64,000 nt of DNA, taken from NCBI RefSeq assembly GCF_954871325.1, contig NC_088775.1:46167561-46231560 (forward strand). The letters run 5' to 3'. The notes below the pieces were generated by a model that saw only the letters and a list, made by a program, of their open reading frames with translations, was not told where the DNA came from and ran no database searches. This DNA comes from Gordionus sp. m RMFG-2023. Taxonomy: Eukaryota; Nematomorpha; Gordioida; Chordodea; Parachordodidae. Positions 47,049-58,153 of the stretch are shown in pieces (positions within the stretch are counted from its first letter, which is position 1; each line of letters starts with the position of its first letter). Both the position numbers and the translations under genes were made by a program.

Positions 47049-47570
47049 TTACAAAGAATCTGTATATAGATAAAGAAAACAATTAAGAACCCGTCCAAAT
47101 CTTACCCAGGCTTTGACTGGTGCATCGTGTAGATTAATTCCAGTAGTCCAAGATAATCTTCTTTTTGAGATATTTAAAATCTTTAGACAGTAGACCTGCC
47201 GAATATTTATTGCCTCGGAAGTATTTCTTCTATCTACCTCTTTTTTTGGACTACCAGGGGGCAAGTCTATTATGTCCTGGATAGGTAAAGTATTATTTAC
47301 TATTAATTAGTTTATGATATTTGTTTCAATGATGAATAAATCTTTTTCTTACCTCCTCTTTTTTGAATAGAATAGTCTTTTAGAGGATCTCCATTTATAT
47401 ACGGTAATGTGTCGCGTCTACATTTACGGACCGATGCCGTAGCCATTTCAAAGTATTTTGCGATGTCTTTGATTTTCACCTGTTCTTTTTCAAACACAAC
47501 ATTGTAGTATCTATATCATTTTTTCTTTGTTCCAACATTTGATTTTTTGTCATTTTAATAAAAAAATTAA
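47049..47570 (-). pseudogene. Helix-turn-helix ORF, probable DNA-transposon remnant
   Basis: The minus strand starts MTKNQMLEQRKNDIDTT (about 47555). After a one-base shift it continues VFEKEQVKIKDIAKYFEMAT and then SVRKCRRDTLPYI and a basic QKRGGKKK. The IKDIAKYFEMATASVRK stretch has the spacing of a helix-turn-helix of Psq/Tc1 type. A second frame (47264-47049) reads LPPGSPKKEVDRRNTSEAIN and LSWTTGINLHDAPVKAWVRF, of unknown family. A gap with TTTTTCTTACC-type sequence between them could be an intron. A transposase N-terminus is the likeliest reading, but no catalytic motif is visible. Confidence 0.4.
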
Positions 47571-47713
47571 TATTAAACATTTTTTTAATTGTAAAATAAA
47601 AAAAAATAAAGATATGAAAAATATGATATCTATAATATATAAAAAAGTCGTGTCATACTCAGTGTCGCAGTCACAATTTATAATATATATTTAAAAAATT
47701 GTAAATTTTGAAA

Positions 47714-47777
47714 GGCGACTGTGGCCTAAGGCAAGAACGTCTCTGATTGCTTTGGGTTCGAATCCTAGCAAGGATCA
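47714..47777 (+). ncRNA. Degenerate tRNA-like sequence
   Basis: An A-box-like TGGCCTAAGGC (47722-47732) and a perfect B box GGTTCGAATCC (47755-47765) lie 33 bp apart. A T run (47778-47786) that would stop RNA polymerase III follows. The D-loop is too short and the acceptor strands do not pair, so this is not a working tRNA. A tRNA pseudogene or the head of a tRNA-derived SINE is more likely. Confidence 0.4.
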
Positions 47778-47941
47778 TTTTTTTTTCTTAATCTAACTTG
47801 GTGGTTCCGTCCTTTAGGATGGGCATTAAATAAATTCCCTTTGGGCCTGAAAATGTTGTCATTTGCAGACCTCTGGTGGTAAGTACATGAGAAAATAAAA
47901 GTGGGAGACGCATTTCATTTATATATGTTCTTTGGCAGAGG

Positions 47942-49370
47942 CAGAGTTGTTAAACGCTACTTTTAAAAGTAGCGCGCTACCGCTATCGCTATTTGTTAAA
48001 AAAAGTAGCGCTCTACTGCTATCGCTATTTGTCAAAAAAAGGTAGCTCGCTATTAGCTACTATTTTTTAAAAGTAGCTTTAGCTATCTTTTAAGCTATTT
48101 TTTATAAAAAAAATTTACAAACAAATTTTTTATTTTTTGGTTAATATACATTTCTAATATTAAAATGTAGTTAGTTTTGATTATAAAAAAATTTATGTAA
48201 TAAAAATAAATATTTATGGTAATTTGTTGCATTTTAATAATAAAATCATTTCAATATTATCATCCCCAAGTCTAGAACGACGATCAGAAAGTATAAGTTT
48301 TGCCTTACTAAATAATCTATCGACACTAGCACTTGGCGTATTTAATCTTATATACATATTTTTAATATAAGATAGATTTCAATAATTTTATTTGCAAGTA
48401 CATCGTATGTCTGGCATCCTATCATTTTGAGGGCTAATGCCACAGATATTCTTTTTAAAGTCCCAGGGTTTAGTCAATGGCCTGTGATTCCCAAATAAGC
48501 TTAAAAATATATAATCAGATCAATTTATAAATATAAAAAGTTTTTACCTTCTGTTATGTGTCCAACTATCTCCCGTGGTACATATATATGATATCTCTGA
48601 TAACTCTACTATTAGAGCATCTTTCATCATTTTAAAGTTATATGCTATTTTATTCATTAGTGTCTGGTGGCATATAATTGTTGTACCAGGGGATAGTTTT
48701 AATCATCATGGTAAATGATGGATTATCAACTAAGGACATTGGCTGAACAGTATAGTATAAATGATAAAATCAACAATAACTTTATCAGCCAATTTCTGAG
48801 AAATATTGTCATTTGTATTATTAATTAATTTGGTTTGAATTGAATTAGTCTTTTTGGATGTAGAGTGGCCTATACCAAAATTATTTAGATGTTTCTCCAT
48901 TTCCTTAAAACTCATGAACAGTCTTATAAAATAAATATTATTAGAATGTAAAAATGTCGATTTACCTTTAGGTGTTTCTTGAGGTTATAGATTATGATTG
49001 CTTTGAGGAAATATTTTTTTTAAGATTTTAAACAAATAAATTTGAAACCAGTTTTGGTTATATATTTATTTAAAAAAATTTTCAAATCTAGGGAATGGGA
49101 AATTTGTATTATAGCTATTAAGAACATTTTCTTACCTGGTATCTTCCATTTCATTAAAATCATTTTCTGAATCACTTTCAACGATTTGGATTTCCATATG
49201 CGATGACATTTTAAATTATTAACACGTGATTTAGGTTTATAAAACAAATGAAAATATAAATTACAAATTGAAATTATATTTAAATTTTCATGTTTATACT
49301 TACCTTCATTATATTTTTTAGTAGCGAAGTAGCGGCTACTTAGCTACTTTCAAAAAATGTAGCGCGTTAA
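47942..49370 (-). mobile_element. hAT element with intron-containing transposase, internally deleted
   Basis: The left end is CAGAGTTGTTAAACGCTAC followed by repeats of AAAGTAGCGCxCTACxGCTATCGC. The right side, near 49320-49370, carries the inverted GTAGC repeats, but the terminal bases are lost. The minus-strand gene has a first exon at 49209-49136 and a BED-finger end YNLKKHLK before a donor near 48966. LNNFGIGHSTSKK and LADKVIVDFI follow in 48915-48760, then YLGITGH and TLKRISVALALKMIG, and the dimerisation domain TPSASVDRLFSKAKLILSDR (about 48385-48255). The catalytic core is largely missing. At least one stop is present. Confidence 0.8.
49136..49209 (-). CDS. First exon of the hAT transposase gene
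   Basis: ATG at 49209 opens MSSHMEIQIVESDSENDFNE and reaches a near-consensus donor CCAG|GTAAGA at 49136/49135. The acidic start is usual for BED-type hAT proteins. It belongs to the element at 47942-49370. Confidence 0.55.
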
Positions 49371-49439
49371 AAATTAAATAATTACATAAGCCATATTGAG
49401 ACTGAAAAAAAATTAAATATAGATATTAAAAATGTGATG

Positions 49440-49595
49440 GCCGGAAAATTCGTACAAAAAAATTTAACGGGCCGGGGCGAACTTTACGTATTTTTTTATA
49501 ACGGGCCAGGCCTGCCAAATTTAACTAGCCGGGGCTAGAATTTGTCCAAAAATTTCTAAAAGCTGGCTGAGCCAACCAAGAATATGTTTGCATAG
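49440..49595. repeat. GGCCGGGG-rich remnant
   Basis: Alternating GC cores (GGGCCGGGGCG, GGGCCAGGCC, AGCCGGGGC) and A/T tracts, the same style as 5207-5564, 53889-54188 and 54461-56403. No clear ends. Confidence 0.45.
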
Positions 49596-50795
49596 AAAAT
49601 TTTAATTAGAATATAATGAGTAAATAAATCAGTTTAGCTTATTTTGATAAGTTCAGAATCTACTATTTCGATAAAATATGTTAGTGAATTATATTTAACA
49701 GTCTCAATATGAAAATAATATTTGAAAATAAAAATATTCATTTTTAAGATTATTTTCGATTTATAATTGCCTTACAAAACTTTTTGAGATATTATGAAAA
49801 ATAGCATCTTGACAATCTTGTATAATAAGTGAATTTTTAGGGTATTATGATTATTTTTTAAAATTAAAAAAAATTTATTTTAGATAAAAAAAGTTGGTAT
49901 CAATCAACCTCCGATTAATCAAAAATCAATTATTTTCATTTGCACAAATGCTTGACCGATTATCAGATATTTATTTAAAATCGGATCTGACAATAAATAT
50001 TTCTAAAAAATTATACGCTAAATTTTCGAAGAGTTCAATTATGTTGCAAATTTTAGAAAATGCTATTTAATAATAAAGTTAATAAAATGGATATCGATAA
50101 TTGAAATGGAAAATTTATATTAAGATTTATCTATTATTATTTATACAGATTCCTATTAAAACAATTTATCAAATAGCTATACGATAGAACTTTGATAATT
50201 TAATAAAAAAAGTAACAACAAAAAACCAACCAATTTTTATGTTTCAATTATATTCTTAAATTCACATTTATAAAATTAGCACATGAATAGTAACAATACA
50301 AAAACAATTTAAATATAAAAAAAGATCAGGTATTTGACAAATATGTGGTCAAAATTGATTCGTGGCCTAATTTTCTCCCGTTTTAGCGGTGGTCATTGGA
50401 GTGATAAGATTCTGTTCCGGAGGTGTTTTTTAAAGTGAAAATAAAAATCTAATCTATAAATCAAATTTAAAGAATTCTATAGGCTTTATTGTATGTTATG
50501 CAGAATAACATATATTCGCTACATACAATAAAAGCTGAAGTTTAGAACCTGAACTAAAATGAGGTTCTAGTTTCCGTTCTAAATATTTTTTAAAAAGTGG
50601 TTCTGGTTCCCGTTTTTAAATTTGACGCTGTTACATGTTCTGGTTCTAAACCTTCTTATAGCAACTAAAAAGTTAAACAATAAAAAACTAGAATCTGATT
50701 CTAAATTCTAAAACAAACCCCTTAAAATGAATTACAAAATTTAAACTATATATATATGTTAACGTAATGTATAACCGTAATTTTTCTTGGTAATA
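49596..50795. other. AT-rich spacer
   Basis: A GGTTCT/GTTCC-rich patch near 50555-50660 may be a transposon tip. Otherwise nothing is seen. Confidence 0.4.
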
Positions 50796-50799
50796 TGTT

Positions 50800-50925
50800 T
50801 TAAAGATTGAGAATATCGTATACAGAGAATTATTTTATAGAAAATCCTTTTATAGATAATAATTTTGTAGCGAAATATTTTATAGAGAATTATCTTAGAG
50901 AATGATATTATATGGAATCTTGGGA
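50800..50925 (+). repeat. Fragment related to the MULE minisatellite arm
   Basis: Contains ACAGAGAATTATTTTATAGA and similar units, as in 34260-34450. It appears to be a short solo piece of that terminal repeat. Confidence 0.55.
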
Positions 50926-52800
50926 CAATTAAAGAGTACAAAAAATTTATGCGAAATTTGAAAATATATCAAAAATAATGATCTGATAAGTCACCTTTTA
51001 TAATATTATCAGCATCATAATAAATTATTGTATTTATTGGATATCTTTTTAATAATTTTTCATTGGATTCCAATATTAGTACTTCATATCTAGGTTTTAC
51101 TTTAATATTATCTTGCATTCTAATAAATATATCAGGAATGAACCTAGATCGAATCCTTAGATCGGTATTAACGGTTATTATTTAAAGAATATATACCGAA
51201 TCGGAGCTATATCCCACATTCCTTTATATTTTAGCAACAAACAGCCCATTAAAATAAAGTGTTTATTCGGAAAATTATGTTTTTAGACCACGTTCAGGGA
51301 TTTCATTGGAATAATAACCAGACTAGCCATCCTTTTATGGTATCATGTAAATAACTAAATTATGTTTAAAACACAATGCATGTGCAGCCTAAACTAAAAG
51401 ATTGGTTTTCTTAACAAAATATATAAAATATGTTTTTTTCTGATGATATAGTAACTTAATTTTTTTAAAAAAATTCATAATCTAAGCCATCATGAACTTG
51501 ATTTTGGAATCAAAGCAAAATGGAATTTCTTCGTATAACAGCTCATGTTAAATATTACAAAAGGTTAATAGCAAGAGCTAGCTCTTAGCGTCTATATGAA
51601 AATCAAATATTAAACACCTTAGATTTATAGATGATGAATATGATGCCAAATAAACTCATTCCAGGAATATAAAAGTTTCATGCCTCTTAAGGATAATTGA
51701 ATTAAAGTTAAATTATAATCATATTATGAAAATTATTCAATTTACATTTGTATTTTCTATTTCGTAGTTATTTTTATGAGGAGAGAAATTAAATTCAACA
51801 AATAAATTAACTAAAGCCCCCCCCCCCCTCCCCCCTTTAAAAAATAAAAAACTTTTTAGATCTTAAATAACTATTCTTTTAAATTATTAACATAAAATAT
51901 TTGATAGCTTTTGACTTAAATTACATTTATTGAATATTTTATATTTAATAAAATAATATTTAAAATTATGTTACTAAGCTATATAAAGAAATTTAAATGA
52001 AGCTCCTAGTTTAATTATAACCAAAGATATCTAAAATTAAAGGGAGGAGTGCATTCTGTCCAAAATGCTACATTTTTTCCTTTAGAGGTCCATATTTCAG
52101 AAGCTGTTTGAGTTGGAGGCTAGATTTTTTTTAATTCTAGTTATAATATATATGCTCTTATAAATATTTTCGAAAAATATTTGTGGATGTCGGGTTAAAA
52201 ATCGTGCTTTTTTGTTGATTTTGGAAATCACAAAATATAAGAGGAAGTATAATATAAAAAAATGCTAATATCTTTTTATGGCTATTTTCAGTTCTTGGTA
52301 ATAGGCTAATTTTCATAAATTAAATTTTATGTCATATTAAAGGGTTAATATTAGAGTTATAAAATAAAATTTATATCATAGCTGGCTTTAGCTTAAATAG
52401 TTTTTGAGATATTTAAAATTAATGAATGAAGTTTAATTTGTAATTGCGTTTTTAAAGATGGCTATATCTCAGGAAGTAAGCCAAGTTGGAAATTAAAATT
52501 TTATACTTTTATTATCTAGATCATCATATTTTTTAAAAAAATCGAATGGGGTCGGGTTGAATCTTCAGTAGTTTTGATATAGAATTCAACTAAAAATATA
52601 TTGTAAAATAAATCATTTAGAAAAATATTTATCAAAAGTTTACAATTATAAAAAACTCATTATAATATAAATTATAAAAATAAATAATTACATAAATAAA
52701 AATTTATAATATAAAATAATAAAACAATTGGACTTTTTTATTCCAGTAATGTACACATTGACTGGTTATGCAATACATTGCCAAGGTAACAAACTCTGCC
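50926..52800. other. AT-rich region, nothing recognisable
   Basis: A homopolymer C tract at about 51817-51836 is the only striking feature. No gene-like frame was seen. Confidence 0.4.
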
Positions 52801-52807
52801 CACCTCA

Positions 52808-53026
52808 TTACCGTAAATAACACACTGACGTTAACATATATAAATTACCACTTATGTTAGAATTGATTACGGAATAGGTATCTGAAAATGCCTCGGTTTG
52901 GAAGGTTCCAACTCTGATTACTCTATATGAGATCTTTTCCAGGTCAGGCAAGAGTTTTTTGTCGATGATATTATCCGAAGAAAATAGTAACAAATTACGA
53001 CAAAGAAAAAATTTTAAATAAAAGAA
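52808..53026 (-). other. Open frame of 72 codons just downstream of lipin, unassigned
   Basis: The minus strand stays open from 53026 to a stop at 52808 and reads KKLLPDLEKISYRVIRVGTF, QTEAFSDTYSVINSNISGN. The composition looks more like real protein than neighbouring frames. No acceptor AG or ATG precedes it at a sensible distance, so I do not call an exon. If the lipin exon at 53185-53396 uses the GTAATT donor near its end, this frame would be in the right place to lie downstream, but no joining site is seen. Confidence 0.25.
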
Positions 53027-53184
53027 TTATTTGTATGCATAAAAATAAAATCATATTTTGGTTGAGGTTAGACCCAATTATGTCAATTCCAAACAGAAAT
53101 GCTAAAAAATCAAGGCCTGATTGAGCCTAAAAGAATGTGATCAACCGACCAGGTTGGAGCAGGGTTGAAATATTAATATATATA

Positions 53185-53396
53185 TCAAATAAAAAAAATT
53201 ACGCTTTCAGAATCGATGACATCTAAAAACTCTTCATTTTCTATAGGTTCAGTCAAAGCGGGTAGAGGGGATCTCCAAAATGTAAAATTGCTAAATCTGT
53301 CGGCCTCTAATAGAGTATCGTTAGCGTGAGATTTTACCACAAATGAGAATGAGGGTTGCAATTTCACGGATTCTTGTCTAGATTGACTAGAGTTTG
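53185..53396 (-). CDS. Lipin (phosphatidate phosphatase), probable last exon
   Basis: The acceptor TTTGTTTTCAG is followed by codons for NSSQSRQESVKLQ and, after about 30 residues, by ADRFSNFTFWRSPLPALTEP. FSNFTFWR.PLP is the conserved end of animal lipins. The frame then closes with ENEEFLDVIDSES and five more residues at a TGA (53185-53187). A donor-like GTAATT starts right after SES, so a further small exon is possible, but animal lipins normally end close to this point. It joins in phase to the exon at 53504-53609 (one base of a serine codon upstream, two here). Lipin dephosphorylates phosphatidate to diacylglycerol at the ER and also acts in the nucleus. Confidence 0.85.
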
Positions 53397-53503
53397 CTGA
53401 AAACAAAAGAAATCCCGATATATGCAAATTTTTTATTTTAAGTGGTTCCCTGTAGGAGTGGGTTAATTTGTAAAAACAAAATTTAAAACTAAATATTATT
53501 TAC
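53397..53503 (-). other. Short lipin intron (107 bp)
   Basis: Donor GTAAAT and acceptor TTTTCAG with a T-rich tract before the acceptor. Phase 1. Confidence 0.75.
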
Positions 53504-53609
53504 AATTTCGGCGGGAATCAGAATCGTCGCAAGCCTCAGGTTCGGATGAAAAGTCGAAATAAGGTTCAGAGTGATACCTTCGATGAGTTTTTATCACAGG
53601 AGGGAATAC
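53504..53609 (-). CDS. Lipin, penultimate exon
   Basis: After acceptor TTAATCAG the exon reads VFPPVIKTHRRYHSEPYF, then DFSSEPEACDDSDSRRN. VFPP completes the conserved DQ|VFPP junction of the preceding exon in phase 0 (animal lipins have DHVFPLL or DHIFPPI here). The 35 codons plus one base end at donor GTAAAT. The Ser/Asp/Arg-rich remainder is a poorly conserved linker, likely disordered and possibly phosphorylated by inference, before the terminal FTFWR motif. Confidence 0.88.
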
Positions 53610-53888
53610 CTGATTAAGGAAAAAATTGAGGGTTTTATTGTTGAGTGAGTGTAGTCGAAAAATATCTTTATACATTTTTAGTTCAATCCGCCCATGTCAA
53701 GGTATATTTAATTAATTTTATTTATTCTAAATTAAAAATATCTAAAAAAAAATTTGACTTTACAAAAATACCATTAAGTAAGTAAATGATATAAAATTCA
53801 GGGACAATTTTAACTTTTAAAAAAATTTAAAGAAAATTTAAGGTGTCATAGGTATGTTTAGTGATCCTTAAAAGGGTAACTAGTTACC

Positions 53889-54188
53889 AGAGATGTACTA
53901 ATTAATTTTTCAAGCCGGCCTGATCATGAACGAATTTTTTTATTTGTCCCGAAAAGCTCGACCAGAAATAAAAATAATTTGCCCGCCCGGCCAAGCCTGA
54001 ATTTATATAGAGAAAAATTATATCCTTTATGACTGTAAAAAAATATTCAACAAATAAAAAATGTTAGCGCCCCGAAATTTAAAAAAAAAATATTTGACCC
54101 GACCCAGCCCAAGCCAAAAATTATTATTTAAAATTGACCCGGCCCGGCCAGAAATCCGTTCGGGCAGGGCCATGATTTTCAGATCTCT
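53889..54188. mobile_element. GC-core MITE of about 300 bp (hAT-like tips)
   Basis: It begins AGAGATGTACTAATT and ends GATTTTCAGATCTCTAC, a loose inverted pair. Inside are GCCCGCCCGGCC, GACCCGACCCAGCCC and GACCCGGCCCGGCC cores separated by A/T tracts. A TSD could not be fixed. Confidence 0.45.
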
Positions 54189-54460
54189 ACATCCGACAAA
54201 GTTTTTTTAAATAAAACATAATCCAAAAAAAAACTTAGTTTATTTGAAAAAAATTATAAGATTTTTGTCTTTATTTTCAAATAATTGTTGAATTTTAAGT
54301 AAGCTTGTAGTAGTAATTAATTTTCTTGTATGTTTTTAAAGTTAATTCTACAAAAAATATGTAACACTATATATTTGATACAATTAAAATTAAAAATATA
54401 AGAACGTATTAAATAATATAATCATATTGTAAAACATTTTATAGTATAAAACATATATAT

Positions 54461-56403
54461 CAGAGACCTGCAGAGGCACCATTTGCACGGCCCGGCCCGG
54501 TTTCAAATTTTTTAGGCCCGGCCCGGATATTTTTAAAAAAAATTTTTTACAGCCCGGCCCGGATTTAAAAATTTCAGGCCCGGCTTGGAATTTTTTAAAA
54601 TTATATTCGACCTGGTATATACAAAAATTCACCTATGAGGTATTTTACCATATTTTTCAGCGAGTATTATCGCTTATTATTTAAAAAATACATGAAAAAA
54701 GCTAATATTTTGAGAATATTATATTGAATTTATAAAAATTATAAAACTGTTATTTATAAAAATGGATATTTTGAACATATACTATATTTTATATTGCATA
54801 TAAAAATAAAACTAATATTCATAAAAATGGTAATAACATTTTGAGCATATACTATATTTTAGCATTTAAAAAAAATAAAACTAATATTTAATTTATAAAA
54901 ATGGAAAATATTTTGAGAATATAATATATTGTATTTAATTTACTATTTAATTTATAAAATAAAAATAAATCGCTATTTAAAAAAATGCATGTATAATAAA
55001 TAGTATTTTAAAAATATAATCTAATTGCACAATATTAATATAATTTATTTTATAATATAAATTTTTAATAAAAGAAGATAATTGTATTATATATTATTGG
55101 AAAAAAAAATAATGAAAAATGTTAGATTAAAAACTTTCATGACTCAAGGTAAATATAATAAATGCAATAAATATTTTACAGTTTGCAAAGTAAAAACCAG
55201 CATGATTGACGAAACCCTATACTCAAGAAAGATATTAAAAATTCTACAAATTATCATGAAGAAAGAGAAGCATATCTACCTTTTCAGGTTGAAGATTACT
55301 TCTTCTTTCTTCAAGAATTCTCCCAGTAGTGGAAAAATTCGGCTCACAGCTTGCACTTGAAGCAGGAATTGCCAATTTTGCTAAAATTGGAAATTCGCTT
55401 TGATGAGCCGCCCACCACTCTAACAAATTACACCTTAAATGTTTCATCTATTTTTTTATTTATGTAATTATAATATTCATCATCGGGTATTGACATATTA
55501 CCAGAATTACCATCGCCCCATTTATCATAAAACGATTCAGTTTGTTTAACAACAGTCGTAATTTGACTGGTCGATGGTATTTCATTTACTTCCTGAGCCT
55601 TTTGTAATTTAATATAATCTTAGTTTTCCGTCATCTTGCGATCTGTCCCTGACAACATACGTAATTGCTTGAATTTGGGACAGAGAAAAAGAGAAATAAA
55701 ATGATACTTGTGTAAAACAAATTTTTCAATTAAAAAATGCTTTATATTAAGTAAAATCAATTTTATTTCTCCTTTTTCGCTTTGAAAGGTATTACAAACT
55801 TCAAGAAGTGATATTCCTTTATTTGATTGTTTTGGTAAAATATATTCTAAAAATTTAGATATGAATTATAAAAAAATATATTAATAATACTTGAATATTG
55901 GGGCTTATTTAAGATATTCCTTTATTTGATTGTTTTGGTAAAATATGTTGTAAAAATTTAGATATGAATTATAAAAAAATATATTAATACTTTGAATAAA
56001 TTTGCAGGAAACTAATAATTAGATCGATCTGTGGGTGTTAGGTAGTGTTAACCATCACCCAATATTATATTAATCATAACTATAATATAATATAATCATA
56101 ACTATAATATAATATAATCATAACTATAATATAATATAATCATATAACCATTAACTCATAATATAAAAATTTTTATAAAAAATATTAAGGCCCGGCCCGG
56201 GTTTAACAATCTTAGGCCCGGCCCGGATATATTTTAAAAAAAAAATTTAGGCCCGGCCTGGCCCGGATATATTTAAAAAAATATTTTTAGGCCCGGCCTG
56301 GCCCGGATATGTTAAAAAAAATTTTTTTAGGCCCGGCCCGGGTATATTTAAAAAATTTAAAATACGACCCGGCCCGGATAGGCTTAGGGCCTGCAGGTCT
56401 CTG
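54461..56403 (-). mobile_element. hAT element with GGCCCGG arrays at both ends, 8-bp TSD
   Basis: The ends CAGAGACCTGCAG and CTGCAGGTCTCTG are perfect inverted repeats. The TSD ATATATAT flanks both (54453-54460, 56404-56411). Each end carries several units of AGGCCCGGCCCGGATAT plus an A/T tract (54480-54600; 56190-56375). The minus strand encodes KQTESFYDKWGDGNSG and DDEYYNYINKKIDE (about 55600-55445, in a neighbouring frame), then the dimerisation domain LLEWWAAHQSEFPILAKLA, SSASCEPNFSTTGRI and LQPEKVDMLLFLHDNL (55447-55244). The N-terminal and catalytic parts are missing. It lies inside the LTR-like sequence whose partner is at 57954-59465, and within the lipin intron. Confidence 0.9.
55808..55990. 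repeat. Tandem duplication of about 110 bp
   Basis: ATTCCTTTATTTGATTGTTT and TTTAGATATGAATTATAAAA occur twice in the same order. A shorter array of AATATAATCATAACTAT units follows at 56060-56140. Confidence 0.7.
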
Positions 56404-57199
56404 ATATATATTCATTATATGGTAGCATTAAGATGTCGCCATATAATTTATTCTGAAATAAATTGTTTTCATCGTCAATATAAAATATTTTATTATGTGT
56501 CTCTATCTCCCTTTTCCACATCTCTATACATATGTCGACCAATAATAGACCTGTACTCGAGATACCAGTTTGGATACAAGAAACGATCAGTAGGAATGAA
56601 AACTATTAGTTTTATTTCGATATAGAAGAGATGAATGAATATCATCAATTACACGGCAGACAGTGTCTCAGCGAACTTGGTGGTTGGTTTATTATAAATG
56701 CTAAACGTTTTGAACGGAATTTTAAAATTGTTTATGTTTGTATACTTGCGTTTTTGTAATAAATAAAATAAATAAAGAAATAAAACCAATTATTAATAAT
56801 AATTTTGTCGTTGATTTTCCAAAATTAACAGGTAATTTCAAGGTCTTTATAAATAAAGTCGAAAATATTTTTAAAGACATTCAAATAACTGACGTCGAGA
56901 AAGCTAGCTTATTTGTTTCAAGATTAGATGAACACGAAATTAGTCCAAATTCACAAAAACTAAAATTCTTATTGAAAAATATTTATTACATCCTGAGAGA
57001 TCTGATTTCTAAACTTATCGAATTCAACGCAGCTGTTCAGGAAAAAAAACTTATTGTAATTGGGTAAGTCGTATATGCAAATTAGGCAAGGATTGTAAAA
57101 AATGTCAAAATATCTTCTTATAAGGATATTATAAGAAAAATAGCTTTAAAAGATAATATCACATTAAATGAATTATTTTATTATAGGTAATGAAATAGA

Positions 57200-57880
57200 A
57201 GAATTAAAAATAAAAAACGAGATAATAGCTAAAATTGATAGGGGAGGATTAAAACCATATCCACGCTCATTTTGTCTGATGATAATAGTTCGGGTGAAGT
57301 TATTGCACATCAACGATTGCAGAGAAAAGTCTTAGAACGATAATTACTGGATTTGGCGATTTTAAAAGATTGGATAAGAAGGAAAATATTTTGAATTTCT
57401 GGAGTCTGCTAAGCTGCAGCACCCTAATTTATATATTTTATCTAAAATCATATTTGCTGTTCCAGCAACCCAAGCTAATTTATAATTCATATAAATATAT
57501 TTAATATAGGTTAGCGTTGAAAAATCTTTTTCACATTTGATACTCATTCTTTCCCCGCCCCGCAAAGATTAAGATGAGCGAACAACTCCTGGAAAATATC
57601 ATGCTAATATGTCTAAATATTTTTTAAAATTTATACATGACTAATTTTTGTATTTTTAAATACATTTAACTTATAAAATAATTTTAAACCAAATTTATAT
57701 CTAGTTAAACTAAGTTAAATATATAAATAAATTATTTTGTATAAAATTCAAATATTCGTAAACCAGTAACAAACCCGGGTTCAAAAATATTCCCCTGAAC
57801 CCAAACTGAGTTAAATTTTTTACTTTGAACAGAATCCGGTTAATTTTTTATCGGGTTCGAACCCCGGATTAGGACAAGTA
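57200..57880 (+). pseudogene. hAT transposase end inside the LTR-like fossil
   Basis: The plus strand reads LQHPNLYILSKIIFAVPATQ (about 57411-57470), then after an AT-rich gap ending in ATATAG reads VSVEKSFSHLILIL (about 57512-57553), ending near 57620. The gap is placed exactly as the last intron of the hAT at 9304-10768 and has a damaged donor. The tail to 57880 has GGTTC/GAACC-rich words (GGGTTCGAACCCCGG), probably the hAT tip. No left end was found. Confidence 0.7.
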
Positions 57881-58153
57881 AACGATATAAAAAGACGATA
57901 CAAATCTCAATCTAAATCAAAGCGAAGAACAACTTAAAAAGAAGAGAGGGAATGTTGAGTTGTTGTCTTTATTAATCTTAATATTATTATTCTTTATTTG
58001 AATGATAAAGTTTTAATATTTTAACCTAGCTAAATATTTAATAACATATATATTCCTTACACTTTGGCGTTAATATATTCCCATACCATATAATTTATTC
58101 TAAAATAAATCGTTTTTCTCGTCAATATTAAATATTTTATTATGTCTCTCTAT

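Noticed and set aside
51817-51836. Functional meaning of long C runs (also 24811, 5876, 5937)
   Set aside because: Those near hAT ends are subterminal G/C runs of the elements; the isolated ones are homopolymers with no context.
55082-55360. Plus-strand frame of 92 codons
   Set aside because: It overlaps the antisense hAT dimerisation domain, which has clear motifs.
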